This document shows positions 17,450 to 27,882 of a stretch of DNA of 60,964 nt, in pieces. The translations under genes were made by a program, and so were the position numbers. Position 1 is the stretch's first letter, and each line of letters begins with the position of its first letter. The stretch spans positions 1 through 60,964 of the forward strand of contig JABARE010000045.1 in NCBI GenBank assembly GCA_019187365.1, in the 5' to 3' direction. The notes under the pieces were generated by a model that worked only from the letters and a program-made list of their open reading frames with translations, was not told the DNA's origin and did not search any database. The DNA is from Saprospiraceae bacterium. Its GTDB lineage: Bacteria > Bacteroidota > Bacteroidia > Chitinophagales > Saprospiraceae.

Positions 17450-17538
17450 GGCAACGAAGTACTGTGAAGCCAAATTCAATGTGCGCGTGAGCCTCGGAGG
17501 GCAGGCGGGCTCAATTGGGAATTTTTAGAAGCGCCCTT
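17450..17538 (+). repeat. Inverted-repeat element, partial copy D
   Basis: GCAACGAAGTACTGTGAAGC (17451 on) and the following bases align with the right half of copy A, and the end GAATTTTTAGAAGCGCCCT matches its terminal repeat with one change. The tandem units and a clear left end are missing. Confidence 0.75.
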
Positions 17539-17692
17539 TAAGTGCGTCGAATGAGGGAAATGGACGAAGCTCTTTTGGAAAGGGTAGTGCACGCAAAGGA
17601 TAATGGTCATGATTCACCTTTGCAGAGTGCACGGGGAGTATCCGGTTGTGGCGAGGGAAGAAGTCTCCTGGTTACTGCGGATCGAAGGTTTA

Positions 17693-19003
17693 CTAAGAGG
17701 GATCGGGAAATCTGTAGTACAAACTGCAGTAGCAGTCTGTGGGAAAATACCGTTCTGCAGCATTCCGGATATCTTCTGCCGTCAGCCTGGCGTAATTTTC
17801 GTATTCGGTGTAAACCAACTGAGGATTTCCCAGCCATTCTGCGTACGACAGGTTGAGCGCCTGATTCATCAGACCAAGCTGGCTGAACAAATAGGCACTT
17901 TCATTCTTGTTGCGGTACTTTTCCATAGCATGCGCGTCGAGGAGCTCGTGCTTGAGCCCTGCAAGGATTTCCCAGAACACCGATTGGGCGGATTCAATGC
18001 TGTGGCCCGGTGCGATTTTCCCTTCGACGATGGCAAGGCCAGGATCCCGGGTTGCCGTGAGGTAGCAGTCGACGGATGAACAGATCATCCGCTCCTTCTT
18101 GAGAATGCGGTAAAGCAGGCTGCTTTTTCCCTCCGAAAGGGAGTCGGTGAGAAAGTCGAGTGCGTAAAAATCGGGATCGGTCCTTGAACAGCATGGGAAT
18201 GCATAGTAAAATCCTTCCTCCGGAACATCCCGCCATATTGTCTTCGAACGAACGTTCGTTAGTTTATTTTCCACCGGGTAGTTGCGGGCTGGAGGGTCAC
18301 CGGGTTTGAGGTGACCAAAATGCTGAACGACCAGCTCCATGGCCGAAGAAGGATCAAAATGTCCCGTGATGACCAGGATCGCATTGGACGGATGGTAGAA
18401 GCGGTGGTAAAAATCCTCCGCATCCGCAGGTTGCAATTGCTCCAGAACTTCCGTGCCCTCCCCAATCACGGGCCAGCGGTAGGGGTGGGTCTCGTAGGCA
18501 AGTGCCATGAGTTCGTGACTGAACATCCCATACGGATTATTGAGGTGGGACTCGCTGAATTCCTCCAGCACGACCCGGCGCTGGGTGATAAAATCTTTCT
18601 TGGAGACGCGGTAGCCTCCGATCCGGTTAGCCTCCAGGGCGAGCATAAGACCGAGTTGTCCGGAGGGTGCTATGGAATAGTATTGCGTCGTATCTGTTGT
18701 GGTGAAGGCATTGCAATCGCCTCCGGCATTTTGGAGCAAGGCATCGAAATCAACACCCGGCCCGCAATTGGAAAACATGAGGTGCTCAAACAAGTGAGCG
18801 ATACCGGTTTTACCCGGGCGCTCATCCCGCGATCCTGCTTTGTAAAGTACACATACTGCTGCAAGTGCAGTCGAGGGATCTGGCTGAAGGAGCACGGTGA
18901 GCCCGTTGTCGAGCACGTGACGTTCAAAATCCGGTATGAGGCTTTGCGTTTTCAGCTTGCGCCGTTTGTGGTCAGATCTTGCCAACCATGTTCTCAGGCA
19001 CAA
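17693..19003 (-). CDS. M16-family zinc peptidase (pitrilysin/processing-peptidase type)
   Basis: Probable metallopeptidase, 436 residues, one two-domain M16B unit. The inverted zinc motif H70-LF-E73-H74 (AHLFEHLMF) is present, with a downstream glutamate in the [12 protein letters not shown] block as third ligand, and [12 protein letters not shown] after it. No signal peptide is evident at the annotated start. ATG 19003 overlaps the fumC 3' end by 32 bases; the domain itself starts about residue 22 ([13 protein letters not shown]), and no better ATG exists, so a non-ATG start nearer fumC's stop (for example TTG 18985) is possible. Codons at 18244-18263 carry a 20-bp tetramer palindrome. Confidence 0.85.
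   Translation of the reverse strand: MCLRTWLARSDHKRRKLKTQSLIPDFERHVLDNGLTVLLQPDPSTALAAVCVLYKAGSRDERPGKTGIAHLFEHLMFSNCGPGVDFDALLQNAGGDCNAFTTTDTTQYYSIAPSGQLGLMLALEANRIGGYRVSKKDFITQRRVVLEEFSESHLNNPYGMFSHELMALAYETHPYRWPVIGEGTEVLEQLQPADAEDFYHRFYHPSNAILVITGHFDPSSAMELVVQHFGHLKPGDPPARNYPVENKLTNVRSKTIWRDVPEEGFYYAFPCCSRTDPDFYALDFLTDSLSEGKSSLLYRILKKERMICSSVDCYLTATRDPGLAIVEGKIAPGHSIESAQSVFWEILAGLKHELLDAHAMEKYRNKNESAYLFSQLGLMNQALNLSYAEWLGNPQLVYTEYENYARLTAEDIRNAAERYFPTDCYCSLYYRFPDPS
18244..18263. repeat. Tetramer palindrome, 20-bp class, inside the M16 peptidase gene
   Basis: Reads TCGA ACGA ACGT TCGT TAGT; the inner 14 bases (AACGAACGTTCGTT) are a perfect palindrome. On the coding strand it gives LTNVRS. 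Confidence 0.85.
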
Positions 19004-20369
19004 CCCACTGGTCGAATTCGTCAGCCGTCAGATAGCCGAGCTCTACAGCAACCTGGCGCAGGGTCTTGCCTTGCCGGTGTGCCGTTTGGGCAATTTCGGC
19101 GGCTTTGTAATACCCGATCTTGGGATTCAGCGCTGTGACGAGCATCAATGAGTTGTCGAGGTGCTTGCGGATCTGTTCGGGGATGGCCTGGATCCCTGCC
19201 GCGCATTTGTCGTTGAACGATGTGCAAACGTCCCCAATCAGCTTGGCGGAGTGCAAAAAGTTGTAGATCATCAGCGGTTTAAAAACGTTGAGTTCAAAAT
19301 GGCCGGTAGCACCACCGATGTTGATGGCGACGTCATTGCCAAGGACCTGTGCCGCCACCATGGTCATGGCTTCGCATTGCGTGGGATTGACTTTGCCGGG
19401 CATGATCGAGGACCCGGGTTCGTTGTCGGGAATGTGGAGTTCGCCAATTCCGCATCGCGGACCCGATGCGAGTAAGCGGATGTCGTTTGCGATTTTCATC
19501 AGGCTGCATGCCACAGTTTTTAAAGCTCCATGGGCGGCGACGATGGCATCGTGCGCTGCAAGCGCTTCAAATTTGTTTTCTGCGCTCCGAAAGGGCAGGT
19601 TCGTCAGTGCAGCGATGTGTCGAGCTACGTTGTCGGCATAGCCTGCAGGGGCATTGATGCCGGTACCAACTGCGGTGCCACCCAAGGCAAGTTCGGAAAG
19701 GTGATCCAGACTGGCTTCAATGGCTCGGATGCCGTGGCTGAGCTGGGAAGCGTAACCCGAGAATTCTTGTCCGAGGGTCAGCGGGGTGGCATCCATCAGG
19801 TGGGTACGCCCGATTTTAACGATGGTCCGGAATGCCGTCGCTTTTTCCGCGAGGGTCTGCTGTAAGGTGCGCAAGCCGGGCAGCGTTTTGTCTGCCAGCA
19901 TTTGGTATGCAGCAATGTGCATTGCAGTGGGGAACGTGTCGTTGCTCGATTGCGATTTGTTTACGTCGTCGTTGGGATGCAGCGCCTTCTTTTCATCGAG
20001 CAGGGAGCCGCCACTCAAAACATGGCCCCGATAGGCGATGACCTCGTTGGCGTTCATGTTGCTTTGGGTCCCCGACCCGGTCTGCCATACGACCAGGGGA
20101 AACTGATCGTCGAGTTTGCCTTCCAGGATTTCATCGCACACGCGGCCGATGACTGCACACCGCTCCGGGTCCAGTACACCGGCATCCACATTGGCAAGAG
20201 CAGCTGCTTTTTTGAGCACAGCAAAGGCGCGGACGATCTCGATGGGCATGCGGTCAGTTTCCCGCGCGATCCGGAAATTTTCGATGGAGCGCTGTGTTTG
20301 TGCACCCCAGTACGCATTGGCGGGCACTTCCACAATGCCCATGGTGTCATTTTCTTTTCGGTAAGCCAT
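18972..20369 (-). CDS. fumC: Class II fumarate hydratase
   Basis: Reversible hydration of fumarate to L-malate in the TCA cycle, iron-independent class. 465 residues. The superfamily signature [11 protein letters not shown] is present, with [13 protein letters not shown] and [12 protein letters not shown] substrate loops and [16 protein letters not shown]. The C-terminal domain ends in [15 protein letters not shown], typical of FumC. A TACCTTTG promoter box lies 22 bases upstream of the ATG. The M16 peptidase frame overlaps the 3' end, so the two genes are probably one transcription unit. Confidence 0.95.
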   Translation of the reverse strand: MAYRKENDTMGIVEVPANAYWGAQTQRSIENFRIARETDRMPIEIVRAFAVLKKAAALANVDAGVLDPERCAVIGRVCDEILEGKLDDQFPLVVWQTGSGTQSNMNANEVIAYRGHVLSGGSLLDEKKALHPNDDVNKSQSSNDTFPTAMHIAAYQMLADKTLPGLRTLQQTLAEKATAFRTIVKIGRTHLMDATPLTLGQEFSGYASQLSHGIRAIEASLDHLSELALGGTAVGTGINAPAGYADNVARHIAALTNLPFRSAENKFEALAAHDAIVAAHGALKTVACSLMKIANDIRLLASGPRCGIGELHIPDNEPGSSIMPGKVNPTQCEAMTMVAAQVLGNDVAINIGGATGHFELNVFKPLMIYNFLHSAKLIGDVCTSFNDKCAAGIQAIPEQIRKHLDNSLMLVTALNPKIGYYKAAEIAQTAHRQGKTLRQVAVELGYLTADEFDQWVVPENMVGKI

Positions 20370-20391
20370 GTTAAAATGTCGGTTTGGAGGG

Positions 20392-20399
20392 CAAAGGTA
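20392..20399 (-). promoter_or_regulatory. Bacteroidota -7 box for fumC
   Basis: The minus strand reads TACCTTTG, ending 22 bases before the fumC ATG. Confidence 0.55.
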
Positions 20400-20418
20400 T
20401 GATGCCGGCTTCCGAAAA

Positions 20419-22782
20419 TCAGTTCCGCGTTCCGATTTTGATGAATGCCTGCGAGGGGCCCAAAGGCAGGGCCTGTAAAAGGTAATATCCCGGTTCCAGG
20501 TCTTTTAGGTCCAGGATGATGTTGGATCCGCGGGCATTTGGCCGGCGAACTCTCTCCCGTCCCTGACTGTCCAATACGCGCAAGACCTGCTGCTCATCTC
20601 CGCAGGGCGCAACGATGAGTTGATCAACGACGGGGTTGGGCCATATCCGGCATCCGGACACATCCGGGGACTGGTCGATAGAAAGAGGAACACCCTTGCA
20701 GCTAAATGCATCGAAGGCAGCCAGCAACCGGATGCTATGGTAAAAACTGTCCGGATGGTTGTAAAGCCAGACTTCAAAATGCGAGGAGTCGCGGCGCGCA
20801 CTACCCAGGTTAACCCTGAAGACGGACCTTGGATTGAACTGGCCGCTGAGATTTTCGGGAATGGCTTCCAGTACATGCAGGCTGTCGTTTAGCCTCAACA
20901 CACAATATTTGGTGGAAGCATAGCCTCCATAAGACCAAGCCTGGTAACCGATCTCCACGGCATCCCATTTGCTGAGGTCCATGGGTGGGGAACGGAGCAC
21001 CAAATGGCCCTTTGCGCTGAAGGCCGTATCCGATGCGTCGTAGTTGCTGGTAAAATAGCAGTATTCGCCTGCATCGCCGGGTACGTCGCGCGTTGGAAAG
21101 TTGCTGGAAGAAAACCCAAGGGCGCCCAGGTCAGCCCGGATCCATGAGACGGCAGGATCTTCCGACGCGCTGGTCCAGCTGAGGTCATGCAGGAAGTCAT
21201 CGGCGTAGCCCGGATATAAGTCAAGTTCCAGTATGGTATCCGATCGCAGTGAAATACCGTTCAGGATGGTCGCGGCGTATCCCCATTTGGCCAGGGACAG
21301 CGACCACGTCCCCTCATGGGAACCGCTAAATCCGGCTACGCCGGTGTCGTCGGTGGAGGAACGATACAGAAAGTCGCTGTTGAAAAGCGCTGCATGAACG
21401 GCTCCGAGCGGGTCGCCCGATCTTCCGTCTTTTGCAACCACGTGCAACGTGTGGCGGGGAAGTTCATCCAGGAAAATGGTGCGCTGCAGCGTGGTGTCTT
21501 TGTTGAAAGACAGGGTATCGAGGTAATGCCGGTATCCCTTTTTGCTGACTTCGAGTTGGACGTTGCCGGTCTCAGCAAAACCGGTACGTGCCAGCCCCGA
21601 TGCATTGGTCTGGGTTTCTGTGCTCAGCCGCTCACTGCGAAGAGTTACGCGTGCGTTCGGAACGGGGAGGCTGTCGTAAGACGAACGAACATTCAGGTGC
21701 AGGGTAGCTGCCTCATTGCCGTCGTAACGGAGGACGAACAAGCCGTTTTCGATATCCGAAGCGATGACCAGCCCCGATGCAAAAAAGGGATACGCCGACC
21801 AGCACCCATGAAATCCAGAGGTGTATTCTTCGTGGGTATCGTACCAGGCCACTTCAACCGGGTTGTATGGATCGCGGACGTCGAGTATTCGCAACCCTTC
21901 CGTGTAATGCGAGACGTACAGCCGCTCCTGGTGGTAAAAGACGTTGTGCGGTATGGAAAAGGGGGCGTTCAGCCGGAAGCCCGCTGCCCGGATGATTCGG
22001 TCCGGCTGGCTGAGGTCCCAGATCTCAATGGCCGTGCCTTCCACCTCATCGGTGGTGTAGAGCACCTGCCGGTTCGGCTCCTTCCAGACAGAATGCGCAA
22101 AGTGGCCGCCCGTCGGCTGGTCGGTTAGCCGGAAAGGCTTTTCGGGGTCGGCCAGATTCCAGATGCTGAAAACGCCGTTAAACAGCTCTGCGGCATAGAG
22201 CGTATCCCGAAAGACATAGACTTCATGAATGTAGGTTTCGCTGGATTCACCAAGCAGGACCGGCTCGTAAGGGTCTTTCGACGGATCGAGAAGGACAAAC
22301 CCATAGCCCGTTGGCCTGGCTCCTGCGAGGAAGATCCGGCCGCGCTCGTCGACAAACAGGGTATGGGCAGACTCCAGGGCAAATTCAACTCCATGGAGCT
22401 TGGTTACGGTCTTGATAAAGCGGTAGGGTAGGGAATCCCGGGGAGCACTCAGGTCGATGGCCAGCAGGCCACCGCCACCCTCCGTAGCGACATAGGCAAA
22501 ATGTCCGGATGTTTTGATTTCCCTCCAGGCTGAAGGATTGCCAGGAATAAAGCCGACTTCCACCGGCTTGCGGGGATTCTCAAGCGAGTAAACGCGTAGC
22601 CCCATGGTAGTTCCAAGTAGGGCATAATCTACGCCCTGGTCGTCTGTGTATCCCCAAATGGAAGAGGAATGCTCGGCGGGACGAACCTGTGAGAGCAATT
22701 CCGTGTGGAAAGCACGTTGCCCGGCAAGCGGCAAGGAAAAGATGCAGACACAGCTGATCAGGAAATGGGATCCGGTGTACAT
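20419..22782 (-). CDS. Choice-of-anchor B / LVIVD-repeat secreted protein with T9SS C-terminal domain
   Basis: Probable T9SS cargo, about 787 residues from ATG 22782, which starts a signal peptide ([20 protein letters not shown]); the frame is open 16 codons further upstream. The first half is a beta-propeller of LVIVD-type repeats: [33 protein letters not shown] and [19 protein letters not shown]. Two carboxypeptidase-regulatory-like modules ([39 protein letters not shown]) and a jelly-roll-like segment follow. The tail has [12 protein letters not shown] and GYYLLQAL, a type A sorting domain. This architecture is usual for surface-exposed or released proteins of this phylum; the ligand is unknown. 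Divergent from the next gene. Confidence 0.85.
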   Translation of the reverse strand: MYTGSHFLISCVCIFSLPLAGQRAFHTELLSQVRPAEHSSSIWGYTDDQGVDYALLGTTMGLRVYSLENPRKPVEVGFIPGNPSAWREIKTSGHFAYVATEGGGGLLAIDLSAPRDSLPYRFIKTVTKLHGVEFALESAHTLFVDERGRIFLAGARPTGYGFVLLDPSKDPYEPVLLGESSETYIHEVYVFRDTLYAAELFNGVFSIWNLADPEKPFRLTDQPTGGHFAHSVWKEPNRQVLYTTDEVEGTAIEIWDLSQPDRIIRAAGFRLNAPFSIPHNVFYHQERLYVSHYTEGLRILDVRDPYNPVEVAWYDTHEEYTSGFHGCWSAYPFFASGLVIASDIENGLFVLRYDGNEAATLHLNVRSSYDSLPVPNARVTLRSERLSTETQTNASGLARTGFAETGNVQLEVSKKGYRHYLDTLSFNKDTTLQRTIFLDELPRHTLHVVAKDGRSGDPLGAVHAALFNSDFLYRSSTDDTGVAGFSGSHEGTWSLSLAKWGYAATILNGISLRSDTILELDLYPGYADDFLHDLSWTSASEDPAVSWIRADLGALGFSSSNFPTRDVPGDAGEYCYFTSNYDASDTAFSAKGHLVLRSPPMDLSKWDAVEIGYQAWSYGGYASTKYCVLRLNDSLHVLEAIPENLSGQFNPRSVFRVNLGSARRDSSHFEVWLYNHPDSFYHSIRLLAAFDAFSCKGVPLSIDQSPDVSGCRIWPNPVVDQLIVAPCGDEQQVLRVLDSQGRERVRRPNARGSNIILDLKDLEPGYYLLQALPLGPSQAFIKIGTRN

Positions 22783-22972
22783 GGTACCAAATGGATGCTG
22801 CAAAACGATGAACGGGAACAGGTGTCGCAAGGAACGGATTTTTCAGACAGGGCCGCGTAAAAATCGGTCATCTTCCGGCAACAGCCTGGCCTTTCTGCCG
22901 TTGTTAAACAAAGATAACGGGCGCGAAAGCTGTTTGTGGCTAATTTTAACCGGTAGGCCCCCCGTGAATCGC

Positions 22973-22980
22973 TATTTTTG
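22973..22980 (+). promoter_or_regulatory. Bacteroidota -7 box for the T9SS type B protein gene
   Basis: TATTTTTG ends 22 bases before ATG 23003. It decides the start: the open frame extends upstream to 22646, but those codons precede the promoter and overlap the divergent gene. Confidence 0.6.
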
Positions 22981-23002
22981 CACTTCGTTTAAAGCTCAAC
23001 GC

Positions 23003-25387
23003 ATGCGCCAATTTCTGACCAGCATCCCTGTATTTCTGACATTCTTTAGTGTTCAACCATTCGCCCAACCCCTTCAATTCATCGATCTCAGCGATTCGCT
23101 GGCTTCAAAAGCCGTTACCGTAGCTGGTGATGATTTTGGTGCCTGGTTTGCCCTGGTAACCCGTGAAGATTCCAGCCTGTTCATGCTGCAATTCGACCAC
23201 TGTGGTGAAGTTGAACAGAGCCATCGACTGGAATTGCCCGCCGGTGCGCGGGTTTCGGGCGCGCAGGTACGGCACCTGGGAAAACGCAACTACCTCATAG
23301 TTGCCAGGCTACAGGAGGGAGATGCTTCGACCATACTGGCTTTTCTCACCTTAAACGCCAACATCCGTTCCAGTCAGCGCATCCGGGTTCCGGGTGCAAC
23401 ATGGCATGACGATCCCTGTCTGTCGGTGCTCGACGAAGATCATATTCTGCTGGGCTTCCGCTACGGAAACACCGGATCTCCCCTGGCCGGAGGGGTGGCC
23501 ATGCTCGGGCGCGATCTGCAACCGCGATGGACTCTGCGCCTGGCTGACAGCAGCCAATTGAAATGGGTTCAATTGCTCGAAGATGGCGACTTCGTCGCCG
23601 GTGACGGGACCGGAGTCCGAAGATACGATACGACGGGCACCAATGTCTGGGCAAGAAACTTCCCCCAACAGGGCATGAACGAACATTCGGCGATTTCTCT
23701 CGACAGCCTTGTGGTCTTCGCAACCGATTACCTAGACCCCGTTCCGGATACCGGACAGGTGAGAAGGCTTCGCTACAAACAGGTCATTGCGCTCCATGAA
23801 AATGGCAATTTTCAGTGGGAATCCGATCGCATCCGCAACCTTTCCACAACGGATGCATTTGGATCGGGGAACAACCATCTTCTGCTGGATGCCAGCCGCT
23901 CGCTCATCTATCATGGGCTCGACACCCTGCCCGGAGACAGCCTGCCTGTGGTCATTGCACATAAACTCGACGCTGGCGGACGGGTGCGCGAGTCAGTTTA
24001 TTTCCCCGCCGACGATACGGTGCGCGAATACCATGCCGCCTTGATCGACGACGGCAACGTGGGCATTTGTGTGGCTCTTGGCAACGATTCCCTTCCCAAA
24101 GGCTTACTCAACGTAAAATCCAGCAAAAACCTGGATGTTTGTGACAGCAGCAAATTCAACGCGCTGCTCCGCCGCTTCGTGACCATGGACGAAAGGGACA
24201 CCCTGCGTGCCATAGCTGCATCGATGACGGCTACGCCGCTTACTTTTCTGGCGGTTGAAGAGACGGTAGCGTTTCAAAGGGTATGTGAAAAATTTGATTT
24301 GAAGGATGGCGAAATCCCTGCGGTGCTCTGCAAAGGCGATTCCGTTTTTCTTCCGGGAATTCGCATTCCCAACGCGAGATACGAATGGAGTAACGGTTCC
24401 ACACAGCAGGGTACCTGGGTGAAAGTGGCCGGGAAGTATAGCGTGCGCATCGAATACTGCGGAAAGTCTGCCGTGATCACCTACGACGTTCGCTATCAGT
24501 CCTATCCCGATCTCACCTTGGCCGTCGAGACCTGCGATTATCCATATCGTCTTTCTGTGGATCAGTTTCCCGATGCGAAATACCTATGGCAAAACGGCGA
24601 TACCACTGCATCCATCGAAGTGACTGGACCGGGAACCTACACGGTTGCGGTGACCAAATGCGAAGTCACGTTTCAGATCAAGTACACGGTGCAGTTGCCG
24701 GTGTTTCCCAACCTGAATTTCAATTATAATTTTTGCCGTTATCCGGACACAATATGGGCCCTGCAGAACATTGGTGCAAGCTACCTGTGGGATGATGGCA
24801 GCCGCGACGGTGCGCGGGTCGTCAATGTGCCGGGTACGTACAAAGTGACGATCAGCTACTGCCAGTCCAATTTTGTGTATAGCTACGACATTCATTTGCT
24901 CGAAGAAAGCACGCTGGAAGTTGCCGACTCATGCAATGCCTTTCCGCTGCCCCTGGCAGTCGTAAAACCCGGTGGCGACGAACCCGTGATGTGGGAATCG
25001 GGGGAGACCACAGACACCCTCTGGGTAACGGGTCCCGGCTTGTATTCTGCTTCTGTGGGTTCCTGCATCCAGAATTTCCGCGTCATCATCGTCGAGGAAA
25101 ATGTACTGCAGTTTCCGAATGCATTCAGCCCCAGTTCACAGGTCCAGGAGAATCAGCGCTTTCAGCCCTTTGTTCGGGAGCCGGGAGCCATCAGCAAATA
25201 TGCGCTGGCGGTTTACAACCGCTGGGGCCAAAAGGTTTTCGAATCCGACCGCCTGGGTGAAGGCTGGGATGGATTGTTTAAAGGAAGCCAGTCGCCGGTT
25301 GAAACCTACCTTTACCATGCGATCTACGAGCGTGGGTCCTGCGGTGACAGTGGAAAATTAAAGGGCTCCGTTTCCCTGATCAGATAG
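23003..25387 (+). CDS. Large secreted protein with gliding-motility-type (T9SS type B) C-terminal domain
   Basis: 794 residues beginning with a signal peptide (MRQFLTSIPVFLTFFSVQPF). The first 400 residues look like a beta-propeller-type sequence without a recognised name. From about 440 there are four to five Ig-like/PKD-like modules of about 80 residues, each with a paired Cys and a W/Y-x-[ND]-G motif (YEWSNGSTQQGTW, YLWQNGDTTASIEV, YLWDDGSRDGARVV). The C terminus has FPNAFSP, YNRWGQKVFES and GWDGLFKG, the CHU_C/gliding-associated domain that directs T9SS export and surface attachment. Convergent with metG, 11 bases apart. Confidence 0.88.
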   Translation: MRQFLTSIPVFLTFFSVQPFAQPLQFIDLSDSLASKAVTVAGDDFGAWFALVTREDSSLFMLQFDHCGEVEQSHRLELPAGARVSGAQVRHLGKRNYLIVARLQEGDASTILAFLTLNANIRSSQRIRVPGATWHDDPCLSVLDEDHILLGFRYGNTGSPLAGGVAMLGRDLQPRWTLRLADSSQLKWVQLLEDGDFVAGDGTGVRRYDTTGTNVWARNFPQQGMNEHSAISLDSLVVFATDYLDPVPDTGQVRRLRYKQVIALHENGNFQWESDRIRNLSTTDAFGSGNNHLLLDASRSLIYHGLDTLPGDSLPVVIAHKLDAGGRVRESVYFPADDTVREYHAALIDDGNVGICVALGNDSLPKGLLNVKSSKNLDVCDSSKFNALLRRFVTMDERDTLRAIAASMTATPLTFLAVEETVAFQRVCEKFDLKDGEIPAVLCKGDSVFLPGIRIPNARYEWSNGSTQQGTWVKVAGKYSVRIEYCGKSAVITYDVRYQSYPDLTLAVETCDYPYRLSVDQFPDAKYLWQNGDTTASIEVTGPGTYTVAVTKCEVTFQIKYTVQLPVFPNLNFNYNFCRYPDTIWALQNIGASYLWDDGSRDGARVVNVPGTYKVTISYCQSNFVYSYDIHLLEESTLEVADSCNAFPLPLAVVKPGGDEPVMWESGETTDTLWVTGPGLYSASVGSCIQNFRVIIVEENVLQFPNAFSPSSQVQENQRFQPFVREPGAISKYALAVYNRWGQKVFESDRLGEGWDGLFKGSQSPVETYLYHAIYERGSCGDSGKLKGSVSLIR

Positions 25388-25398
25388 AGCCCGGCAGG

Positions 25399-27549
25399 TC
25401 ATTTCACTTCAGCACCCGGCTGTGTTTCTGCCGTAGCACTAACAAACGTTAGTTTGCCTTCTCCGTTTTCAGCCATGAGGATCATTCCGTTGGATTCGAT
25501 TCCCCGGAGCTGGCGGGGTGCCAGGTTGGCGAGTATTAGAACGCTACGGCCGACGATCTCTTCAGGGGTGTAATGTTCGGCGATACCACTAACAACTGTT
25601 CGTTTTTCGAAACCCAGGTCAATTTCCAGCCGCAGAAGTTTGTCGGCTTTGGGAACTTTTTCTGCAGCGGTGATGCGGGCAGTGCGCAGGTCGAGTTTCG
25701 AAAAATCGTCATAGGATATTACGGGTTTGAGCGGAGGGGCGTTGAAGCTTTCCTGGCCCGCAGACGCAGGCTGTGCTGCAGCGCCACCATGCAGCTTGTC
25801 GCTTTGCCTCTGGATCAGGTCATCCTCGATACGCGAAAAGAGATAGTTGGCGGCTGCTATGGGGTGCCCCGGTTCGAGAAGGTATTCCCCTTCGGCTATT
25901 TTATCGAGTGCATCGTTCAGCTCGTTGGCCCCTTTCAGCGATTCAAGTCCGAGCATTCTGCGCAACCGGTCGGCGGCAAAGGGCAGGAAAGGCTCCATCG
26001 CAATGCTGAGGGCTGTGACGTAATGCAGGCAAAGGTTCATCACGACCTTAACCGTGTCGGGATCTTCTTTTTGCAATTTCCAGGGCTCATTGAGTTGCAG
26101 TAGCTGGTTTCCAAAAGAACAGATCTCCATCAATTTTGCCAGGGATGCGCGAAAATCAAAGGAGCGCAAATGATCGGCCATCTCCTGGAGCTCATCGAAC
26201 AGAAAAATGAGCTCTACGTCGTGAAACCCTCCCAGGTCCATTCCGGCAAGACCCTCAAAACCCTGGTCGGGATCGAAGTCGGGAATGCGTCCATCGTAGA
26301 ACTTGTGCGTCAGGCTGAGTACGCGGTGCACAAAATTGGACAGGTTGTTGACGAGTTCGTTGTTGTGAGCATCCTGAAACCCCTTCCACGTAAATTCGCT
26401 GTCTTTCTGCTCTGGCATGTGCTTTATCAGGTAGTAACGCAGCGAATCTTCGTATCCCGGGAGCTCATCCATAAATTCGTGTACCCATACTGCCCAGTTG
26501 CGCGAGGTAGAGATCTTTTCCCCTTCGAGGTTCATGAACTGGTTTGCGGGAACGTTCGAAGGAAGGTTCAGGCCGCCGTGGGCGCGGAGGATGGCGGGGA
26601 AAATGATGCAATGAAAGACGATGTTGTCTTTTCCAATAAACTGGATGAGCTCGCATTCGGGATCTTTCCAGTAGTCTTCCCAATTTTTGCCATGCTCAAG
26701 TGCCCATTGCCTGGTGGCTGAGATGTAACCGATGGGCGCATCCATCCATACGTATAGTTTTTTGCCTTCAGCACCTGGCAATTCGGCAGGGACGTCCACT
26801 CCCCAGTCGAGGTCACGCGTCATGGCGCGCGCCTGAAGGCCCCCCTCGATCCATGACCGGCATTGCCCCAGTACATGGTTTTTCCATTGGGCCGGATCGT
26901 GGTGGTAATGGCCGTCGAGGGTTCCTTCTTCGAGCCAGGGTTTCAACCACGATTCGTGTTGGTCGAGCGGGAGGTACCAGTGGCGGGTCTTCCGCAATTC
27001 TGGCTTTTCGCCGGTGAGCACACTTTTGGGTTCGATGAGATCAACGGGGTTTAAGCTGGAGCCACATTGTTCGCATTGGTCGCCATAGGCACCCGGATTG
27101 GAACACTTCGGACAGGTCCCCGTCAGGTAGCGGTCAGCCAGGAATTGCCCGGCGGCCACGTCGAAGTATTGCTCGGTTTCCAATTCCACAAAGGCGCCTT
27201 TGCGGTGAAGCTCGCGAAACATATCCTGCGATGTCTGGTGGTGCAGGATCTCTGAAGTGCGGTGGTAGTAATCGAACGAAATTCCGATTCGGCGGAAGGT
27301 CTCCTTGAACAAATCATGGTAGGCGTCGATAATTTCTCTTGGCGTCTTCCCCTCGCGCAGCGCCCGCATCGTTATCGCCGCACCATGTTCATCCGAACCG
27401 CAAATGTAAAGGATGTCTTTGCCCATCAGGCGCTGAAAGCGAACGTACACATCTGCCGGCAGGTATGCTCCGCATAAATGGCCCACGTGCAGCGGCCCGT
27501 TGGCATAGGGCAGTGCTGCAGTGACGAGATGTCTTTTGTATTGGATCAT
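25399..27549 (-). CDS. metG: Methionyl-tRNA synthetase with C-terminal tRNA-binding domain
   Basis: Charges tRNA-Met. 716 residues from ATG 27549 (MIQYKRHLVTAALPYANGPL); an upstream in-frame start at 27600 would precede the promoter box. The HIGH-like motif is in YANGPLHVGHL, a zinc knuckle in CPKCSN and CEQCG, and the KMSKS-like loop in GEKISTSRNW. The C-terminal 110 residues (FSKLDLRTARITAAEKVPKA) are a Trbp111/EMAP-like domain for tRNA binding and dimerisation. Two tetramer palindromes fall in this C-terminal domain. Confidence 0.95.
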   Translation of the reverse strand: MIQYKRHLVTAALPYANGPLHVGHLCGAYLPADVYVRFQRLMGKDILYICGSDEHGAAITMRALREGKTPREIIDAYHDLFKETFRRIGISFDYYHRTSEILHHQTSQDMFRELHRKGAFVELETEQYFDVAAGQFLADRYLTGTCPKCSNPGAYGDQCEQCGSSLNPVDLIEPKSVLTGEKPELRKTRHWYLPLDQHESWLKPWLEEGTLDGHYHHDPAQWKNHVLGQCRSWIEGGLQARAMTRDLDWGVDVPAELPGAEGKKLYVWMDAPIGYISATRQWALEHGKNWEDYWKDPECELIQFIGKDNIVFHCIIFPAILRAHGGLNLPSNVPANQFMNLEGEKISTSRNWAVWVHEFMDELPGYEDSLRYYLIKHMPEQKDSEFTWKGFQDAHNNELVNNLSNFVHRVLSLTHKFYDGRIPDFDPDQGFEGLAGMDLGGFHDVELIFLFDELQEMADHLRSFDFRASLAKLMEICSFGNQLLQLNEPWKLQKEDPDTVKVVMNLCLHYVTALSIAMEPFLPFAADRLRRMLGLESLKGANELNDALDKIAEGEYLLEPGHPIAAANYLFSRIEDDLIQRQSDKLHGGAAAQPASAGQESFNAPPLKPVISYDDFSKLDLRTARITAAEKVPKADKLLRLEIDLGFEKRTVVSGIAEHYTPEEIVGRSVLILANLAPRQLRGIESNGMILMAENGEGKLTFVSATAETQPGAEVK
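25438..25453. repeat. Tetramer palindrome, 16-bp class, inside metG
   Basis: Reads ACTA ACAA ACGT TAGT with no mismatch to the ACNA/TNGT scheme. On the coding strand it is part of KLTFVSA. Confidence 0.8.
25588..25603. repeat. Tetramer palindrome, degenerate 16-bp class, inside metG
   Basis: Reads ACTA ACAA CTGT TCGT: one mismatch (C for T) from the ACNA/TNGT scheme. It lies 150 bases from the previous copy. Confidence 0.55.
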
Positions 27550-27568
27550 GCAGGCCGCGAAACTGGTG

Positions 27569-27576
27569 CAAATATA
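27569..27576 (-). promoter_or_regulatory. Bacteroidota -7 box for metG
   Basis: The minus strand reads TATATTTG, ending 19 bases before the metG ATG. Confidence 0.55.
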
Positions 27577-27621
27577 CGCGGACCCCCATATTATGGACAT
27601 TTTTTATATGTACAACCGCGC

Positions 27622-27651
27622 TTGGCGGTTTTGTCAAATGCATTACTTTTG
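27622..27651 (+). promoter_or_regulatory. Complete Bacteroidota promoter for tRNA-Leu
   Basis: TTG (27622-27624), a 19-base spacer and TACTTTTG (27644-27651) match the -33/-7 arrangement of the phylum's primary sigma factor. It ends 28 bases before the mature tRNA. Confidence 0.7.
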
Positions 27652-27679
27652 CATTCCACTCCCGAAAAGGGGTGGAATT

Positions 27680-27766
27680 GCCGAAGTGGTGAAATTGGTA
27701 GACACGCACGTTTCAGGGGCGTGTGCTCGCGAGGGCATGTGGGTTCGAGTCCCACCTTCGGCACCA
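27680..27766 (+). tRNA. tRNA-Leu (anticodon CAG)
   Basis: 87 nt with the 3' CCA encoded. The acceptor stem GCCGAAG pairs with CTTCGGC. The anticodon stem is CACGT/GCGTG with loop TTCAGGG, so the anticodon CAG is at 27714-27716. A long variable arm (CTCGCGAGGGCAT region) marks a class II tRNA, and the T arm has GTGGG-TTCGAGT-CCCAC. It decodes CUG. Confidence 0.95.
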
Positions 27767-27882
27767 GATCTTAGCGTTAGCCCTGCTGTGCTGTCCGGAC
27801 GGTACCCGCGGCGGTTCACAGGACGAAGGGCCCTGGCAACCCGCTCTGTATGCCGCGCTCTAAATGATTTAAACTCCTGCTT

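Larger units (their letters stand above)
16989..17692. other. Gene-free stretch between parC and the M16 peptidase
   Basis: About 700 bases. It holds a tetramer palindrome (17021-17036) and a right-hand piece of the inverted-repeat element (copy D, 17450-17538). A possible degenerate left end of that element begins near 17115 (14 of 21 positions match the expected repeat). The short open frames here have no recognisable content. Confidence 0.6.

Noticed and set aside
17603..18079. 158-codon plus-strand frame over the 3' end of the M16 peptidase
   Set aside because: It is antisense to a clear peptidase gene and has no family features.
26545..26560. GAACGTTC palindrome in metG as a further member of the tetramer family
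   Set aside because: Only the central 8 bases are symmetric, and the flanks do not follow the ACNA/TNGT rule.
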